64,000 nucleotides of DNA, taken from positions 83,301 through 147,300 of the forward strand of contig NZ_FOBC01000007.1 in the NCBI RefSeq assembly GCF_900109725.1, read 5' to 3'. A model generated the notes under the pieces. It had not been told where the DNA came from and did no database searches. It saw only the letters and a program-made list of their open reading frames with translations. Positions 62,524-64,000 of the stretch are shown here, in pieces (position 1 is the stretch's first letter; every line of letters starts with the position of its first letter). The stretch comes from Halomonas daqiaonensis. GTDB lineage: Bacteria; Pseudomonadota; Gammaproteobacteria; Pseudomonadales; Halomonadaceae. Position numbers and translations under genes: made by a program.

Positions 62524-62636
62524 TCGTCGGTTCAGCACCCTTGATGGCGCTGCTATACTCGCGCCAGCTGCGGTGGACCCTCGGTCGGCCGGAGAACGAG
62601 ACGTGCGCGCAAGCGCCTGGAGCAGGGAGAAGTCCG

Positions 62637-62912
62637 ATGCAGAACGCAGTGATTCTGATCAATGCCGAGAAGGGCCAGGTAAAGGCCGTGGCCGAGCGGC
62701 TGGCCGATATCGAGGGAGTCAGCGAAGTTTATTCCACCTGTGGCCGATATGACCTGGTTGCCATCGTGCGTACGCGTGACTTCGAGAGTCTGGCGGACCT
62801 GGTGACCGGGCGGCTCAATGCCGTCGAGGGCATTCGCGACACCGAGACTCTCAATGCCATGCAGGTCCACTCCCGTCACGACCTGGAGACCATGTTCTCG
62901 CTGGGCTGGTGA
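62637..62912 (+). CDS. stand-alone Lrp/AsnC-type effector-binding (RAM) domain protein
   Basis: 91 residues from the ATG at 62637 with GGGAGAAG upstream. The whole protein is one Lrp/AsnC ligand-binding domain: AVILINAEKGQVKAVAERLA, GVSEVYSTCGRYDLVAIVRT and the end HDLETMFSLGW. No helix-turn-helix is attached. Such stand-alone RAM proteins may bind amino acids and modulate other proteins; the partner is unknown. The protein is of full family length, so it is not a fragment. Confidence 0.88.
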   Translation: MQNAVILINAEKGQVKAVAERLADIEGVSEVYSTCGRYDLVAIVRTRDFESLADLVTGRLNAVEGIRDTETLNAMQVHSRHDLETMFSLGW

Positions 62913-62964
62913 AGAGAGCTGGGCCTCGTGGCTCTCAATGGAATCGGACAGGGAAGGTTCAGGC

Positions 62965-63831
62965 ATGGCCGCAAGACAAAGGCGCGTCGCCAATCGCTGG
63001 CGACGCCGGTTGCGTCGCTTCGGAATTACCGCGCTGTTCGTGGCGGTCGCCACCGGCCTCTGGCACTTTCAGGAGCGCGAACTGCGCGACGGGCTCAGTT
63101 GGCAGGGCGTGACCACCTGGCAGGAACTCAATCCGCTGAGCTTCCATCGCGTGCTGCGTAACGACGGCTTTCTGGTTGGCTGGTCCGATGTGCGGGTCAA
63201 TCCGCTGTGGGTCAGCTACCTGCTGCACGAGGTCGAGGACCCGAGTGCCGGGCCGCGCCCCGGCTTCCAGCGCGATTGGCGGGCGCTGTGGCCGATCTCG
63301 CCGGACAGCTATTTCGGTAGTGGCTATGACCGGGGGCATCTCGCCCCCAACTATGCGATCGCCGCGGTCCATGGCAGCAGGGCGCAGCGCGATACCTTCC
63401 TGATGAGCAACATGTCGCCCCAGCAGCCCGATCTCAATCGGCGCCTCTGGCAGCGCCTGGAAGAAGTGGTGATGGATCGCTTCGTGCCGCGTTTCGGTAC
63501 TCTCCAGGTGATCACCGGTCCGGTCTTCCCGGCGTCGTTCCGCGATAACGTGCTCAACCGGGTTGGCCTGGTGGAGGTGCCCGAGGCCTTCTACAAGATC
63601 CTGGTGGTGCCGGGGGAGGAGCCGCGCGCACTGGCCTTCCTCATGCCGCAGAGCGTCAGCGGCGACGAGCCGCTGGATGATTTCCTGGTCAGCATCGATG
63701 AACTGGAAGCCCGCACTGGCCTGGACTTCTTTCCACAGTTGCCCGAGGCGGCCGCCGTGGCGCTGGAGGCCGAGGTGGAGACCTCGGGCTGGGGGCTCGA
63801 GGCCGTGGCCCGGCTGCCCGGCCGCTTCTGA
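62965..63831 (+). CDS. DNA/RNA non-specific endonuclease (NucA type)
   Basis: 288 residues from the ATG at 62965. A basic N-terminus precedes one membrane helix (RFGITALFVAVATGLWHF), so the nuclease domain is probably periplasmic and anchored. The active-site signature is FGSGYDRGHLAPNYAIAAVH (DRGH), followed by FLMSNMSPQQPDLNRRLWQR with the magnesium-binding asparagine, then VITGPVFPASF. Such enzymes cut DNA and RNA without sequence preference; here it may serve in nutrient release from or defence against incoming DNA, which is inference. Confidence 0.9.
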   Translation: MAARQRRVANRWRRRLRRFGITALFVAVATGLWHFQERELRDGLSWQGVTTWQELNPLSFHRVLRNDGFLVGWSDVRVNPLWVSYLLHEVEDPSAGPRPGFQRDWRALWPISPDSYFGSGYDRGHLAPNYAIAAVHGSRAQRDTFLMSNMSPQQPDLNRRLWQRLEEVVMDRFVPRFGTLQVITGPVFPASFRDNVLNRVGLVEVPEAFYKILVVPGEEPRALAFLMPQSVSGDEPLDDFLVSIDELEARTGLDFFPQLPEAAAVALEAEVETSGWGLEAVARLPGRF

Positions 63832-63846
63832 ACGGCGGACACAAAA

Positions 63847-63872
63847 AAACCGCGAACATGACGTCGCGGTTT
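63847..63872. terminator. bidirectional terminator before tRNA-Leu
   Basis: AAACCGCGA and TCGCGGTTT with an 8-nt loop; A7 on the left and TTT on the right, between convergent genes. Confidence 0.8.
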
Positions 63873-63912
63873 CCTGTGAAGCTGCAATCTTGGCTCGTCT
63901 GCATGACGCGAG

Positions 63913-63999
63913 TGGTGCCCAGGAGAGGACTTGAACCTCCACATCCGTAAGGATACTAGCACCTGAAGCTAGCGCGTCTACCAATTCCGCCACCTGGGC
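63913..63999 (-). tRNA. tRNA-Leu (anticodon CAG)
   Basis: 87 nt on the minus strand. GCCCAGG pairs with CCTGGGC; anticodon stem CTAGC/GCTAG with loop TTCAGGT; a long class II variable arm (TATCCTTACGGAT); encoded CCA. Complete within the window by one base. Confidence 0.96.
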
Positions 64000-64000
64000 G

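Overview
The window is a 64 kb piece of a GC-rich gammaproteobacterial chromosome. The gene families and gene order (nadA, bepA, a TusA-like gene, perM, bcp, dapA, bamC; acs with a CrbS/CrbR sensor-regulator pair and an acetate-type symporter; anr, hemN and a full cco cluster) fit Halomonas or a close relative. This placement is inferred from gene content and acidic protein composition; no 16S gene is present. Nearly everything is core genome. The only mobile-element trace is a short IS3-family remnant near the left end.

Left edge to 3.9 kb: the 3' end of a pseudouridine synthase gene (rluB-like), tRNA-Lys with its own promoter and terminator, then a low-density, AT-richer accessory patch. 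The patch holds a 24-residue membrane protein, a decayed CheB/CheR-type PAS gene abutted by a transposase fragment, a small exported protein that may be frameshifted, a translationally coupled Pmp3-DUF4112 pair, and a CsbD-like stress protein. Two copies of a 16-bp palindrome lie in this patch.

3.9-27.8 kb: housekeeping. NAD synthesis (nadA, nadC), outer-membrane quality control (bepA, bamC), lysine/cell wall (dapA, ampD), purines (purC, adk), tRNA/rRNA modification (trmO, tsaB, rsmJ), pyruvate dehydrogenase (aceE and a three-lipoyl aceF with a TTG start), phospholipid synthesis (plsB, a cardiolipin-synthase-like PLD), a UPF0149 protein and SprT.

27.8-41.6 kb: an acetate-response locus. acs is followed by the response regulator gene crbR; the transporter-sensor hybrid kinase crbS faces it; then come a membrane protein of unknown function, an actP-like symporter with its DUF4212 small subunit, and the divergent cNMP/CBS/DUF294 protein with a DnaQ-like protein that has lost catalytic acids of motif I. 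Three copies of a GACGATNGTMTAG-like element lie in the divergent gap and a looser relative lies before acs; these are candidate regulator sites.

40.7-52.9 kb: microaerobic respiration. ttcA, an Fnr/Anr regulator, a divergent HemN with a well-placed Anr-type box, then ccoNOQP and ccoGHIS plus a TauE/SafE-like membrane protein, all on the minus strand. ccoN has a different palindrome placed exactly at -41.5.

52.9-64 kb: an alpha/beta hydrolase, a tRNA cluster (Val, Asp, Asp and a chimeric Val-like pseudo-tRNA), fadH, the prkA-yeaH-spoVR stress operon, a HiPIP, ogt, a stand-alone Lrp-type effector domain, a NucA-type nuclease and tRNA-Leu.

The least explained signal is a set of short tandem repeats built on C-N3/4-RAG units (three heptamer tracts and one 16-copy octamer) that begin at or immediately after stop codons in three tail-to-tail intergenic gaps.
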